A stretch of 33,847 bases of DNA from Allorhizocola sp044869915. GTDB lineage: Bacteria; Actinomycetota; Actinomycetes; Mycobacteriales; Micromonosporaceae. The stretch is taken from assembly GCA_044869915.1 (NCBI GenBank), contig JBIOYB010000454.1:1-33847 (forward strand), read 5' to 3'. The notes below the pieces were generated by a model. The model saw nothing but the letters and a program-made list of their open reading frames with translations, was not told where the DNA came from and made no database searches. Positions 33,462-33,847 of the stretch are shown piece after piece (position 1 is the stretch's first letter; each line of letters starts with the position of its first letter). A program made the position numbers and the translations under genes.

Positions 33462-33847
33462 GCTGCTCGCGTGGGCCACCCGCCGCCCGGCCGTAGCGCA
33501 TGTGCGGCACGTCGCCCCCGTGCCTCCCCGCGCCGCGGCCGGGCTGGTCGCAGCCGTCTACCGCCAGGTCGAACGCGACTTCGGCATGCTCGCCCCACCG
33601 GTGAGCCTGCACTCGCCCGCGCCCGACGTGCTGGCCGCCTGCTGGCTCATGCTCCGCGAATCCCTCATAGCGACCTCGCCCCACGGGTCCCACATCGCGG
33701 CCTCGCCCCACGGGTCCCACATCGCGGCCTCGCCCCACGGGTCCCACATCGCGGCCTCGCCCCACGGGTCCCACATCGCGACCTCGCCCCACGGGTTGGT
33801 CGCCGCAGCGCCGGGCTCACCAGGGCAGCCTGCGGCGCACGGCGACC
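33454..33847 (+). CDS. AhpD-like paralogue interrupted by an in-frame 27-bp tandem repeat; runs off right edge
   Basis: The first 72 residues align with the AhpD-like protein at 29951-31015: HVAPVPPRAAAGLVAAVYRQV against YVNPVAPRAARGLVADVYAQV, then LHSPAPDVLAACWLMLRES against LHSPRPDVLAAYWMLLREP. From residue 73, about 14 residues before the position of the catalytic Glu, the homology is replaced by a nine-residue repeat (SPHGSHIAA). After the array 52 bases remain, without a recognisable return to the family. The gene may be disrupted, or the array may be an insertion within a longer product. ATG 33454 overlaps the GMC stop by eight bases. Confidence 0.7.
   Translation, partial: MGELLAWATRRPAVAHVRHVAPVPPRAAAGLVAAVYRQVERDFGMLAPPVSLHSPAPDVLAACWLMLRESLIATSPHGSHIAASPHGSHIAASPHGSHIAASPHGSHIATSPHGLVAAAPGSPGQPAAHGD
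33670..33795. repeat. 27-bp minisatellite, 4 full units plus an 18-base partial unit
   Basis: Units start at 33670, 33697, 33724, 33751 and 33778 with no spacers. Internal units are identical; the first and the last partial unit differ only by having GCGACC for GCGGCC. The period is nine codons, so the plus-strand frame stays open whatever the copy number. Near-identity of the copies indicates recent expansion. Confidence 0.93.

Noticed and set aside
33558..33776. Minus-strand frame encoding MWDPWGEAA repeats
   Set aside because: It only reads the 27-bp array backwards; the plus frame has a start coupled to the GMC gene and N-terminal homology to the AhpD-like paralogue.
33670..33795. CRISPR array
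   Set aside because: Units are contiguous with no unique spacers, and there are no cas genes.

Overview
The window is about 34 kb of high-GC DNA from an actinomycete, probably a filamentous soil type. The lineage evidence is the gene content: a secreted cellulase with a family 2 cellulose-binding module, two mycothiol-linked DinB/MDMPI-type domains, an F420-type luciferase-like oxidoreductase, a WhiJ-like XRE/DUF5753 regulator, and a MsiK-type sugar ABC operon with no ATPase of its own. Genus cannot be fixed from the sequence. I see no tRNA, rRNA, CRISPR array or phage.

Layout. (1) 1-2050, minus: 5' part of a GH48 cellulase (signal peptide, CBM2, four tandem Calx-beta-like repeats, start of GH48), with a CelR/CebR-type operator upstream. 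(2) 2398-4818: a DHA2-type MFS exporter divergent from a WYL regulator, sharing a perfect 7+7 inverted repeat. (3) 5086-6578: a cytosolic zinc-finger anti-sigma factor fused to a mycothiol-type domain, followed by an ECF sigma factor; then a DUF1963-like protein on the minus strand. (4) 7553-8768: a TnpB-only IS200/IS605-type element whose right end supplies the last codons and stop of the GH31 gene. (5) 8749-15857, minus: one tightly packed operon reading ROK regulator, two permeases, sugar-binding lipoprotein, GH15 and GH31, with a visible promoter and operators. It is best explained as uptake and hydrolysis of an alpha-glucosidic oligosaccharide. (6) 15964-20439: asparaginase, a degenerate membrane GGDEF-EAL protein and an LLM oxidoreductase, then a convergent SMP-30-like exported protein. 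(7) 21561-23891: an NTF2-like protein, a P450-derived protein without its heme-ligand loop, and a group D flavin monooxygenase-like protein, closed by a strong terminator. (8) 23974-27848: a membrane protein, a TIGR03084-type protein, an XRE/DUF5753 regulator with an operator, and two orphan small proteins, separated by several hairpins and short repeats.

(9) 27949 to the right edge is the most unusual part: two divergent operons. The left one encodes an AhpD-like protein with an intact Glu/Cys/Cys/His motif, a four-helix membrane protein with paired-histidine motifs, a CopC-like protein lacking the usual N-terminal His, and a DUF1702 protein. The right one encodes a DUF5987/gluconate-dehydrogenase-subunit-3-like protein, a GMC oxidoreductase and a second AhpD-like paralogue. 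That paralogue is interrupted, just before its expected catalytic residues, by a 27-bp in-frame minisatellite. I propose the set acts as one uncharacterised redox system; the substrate cannot be read from the sequence.
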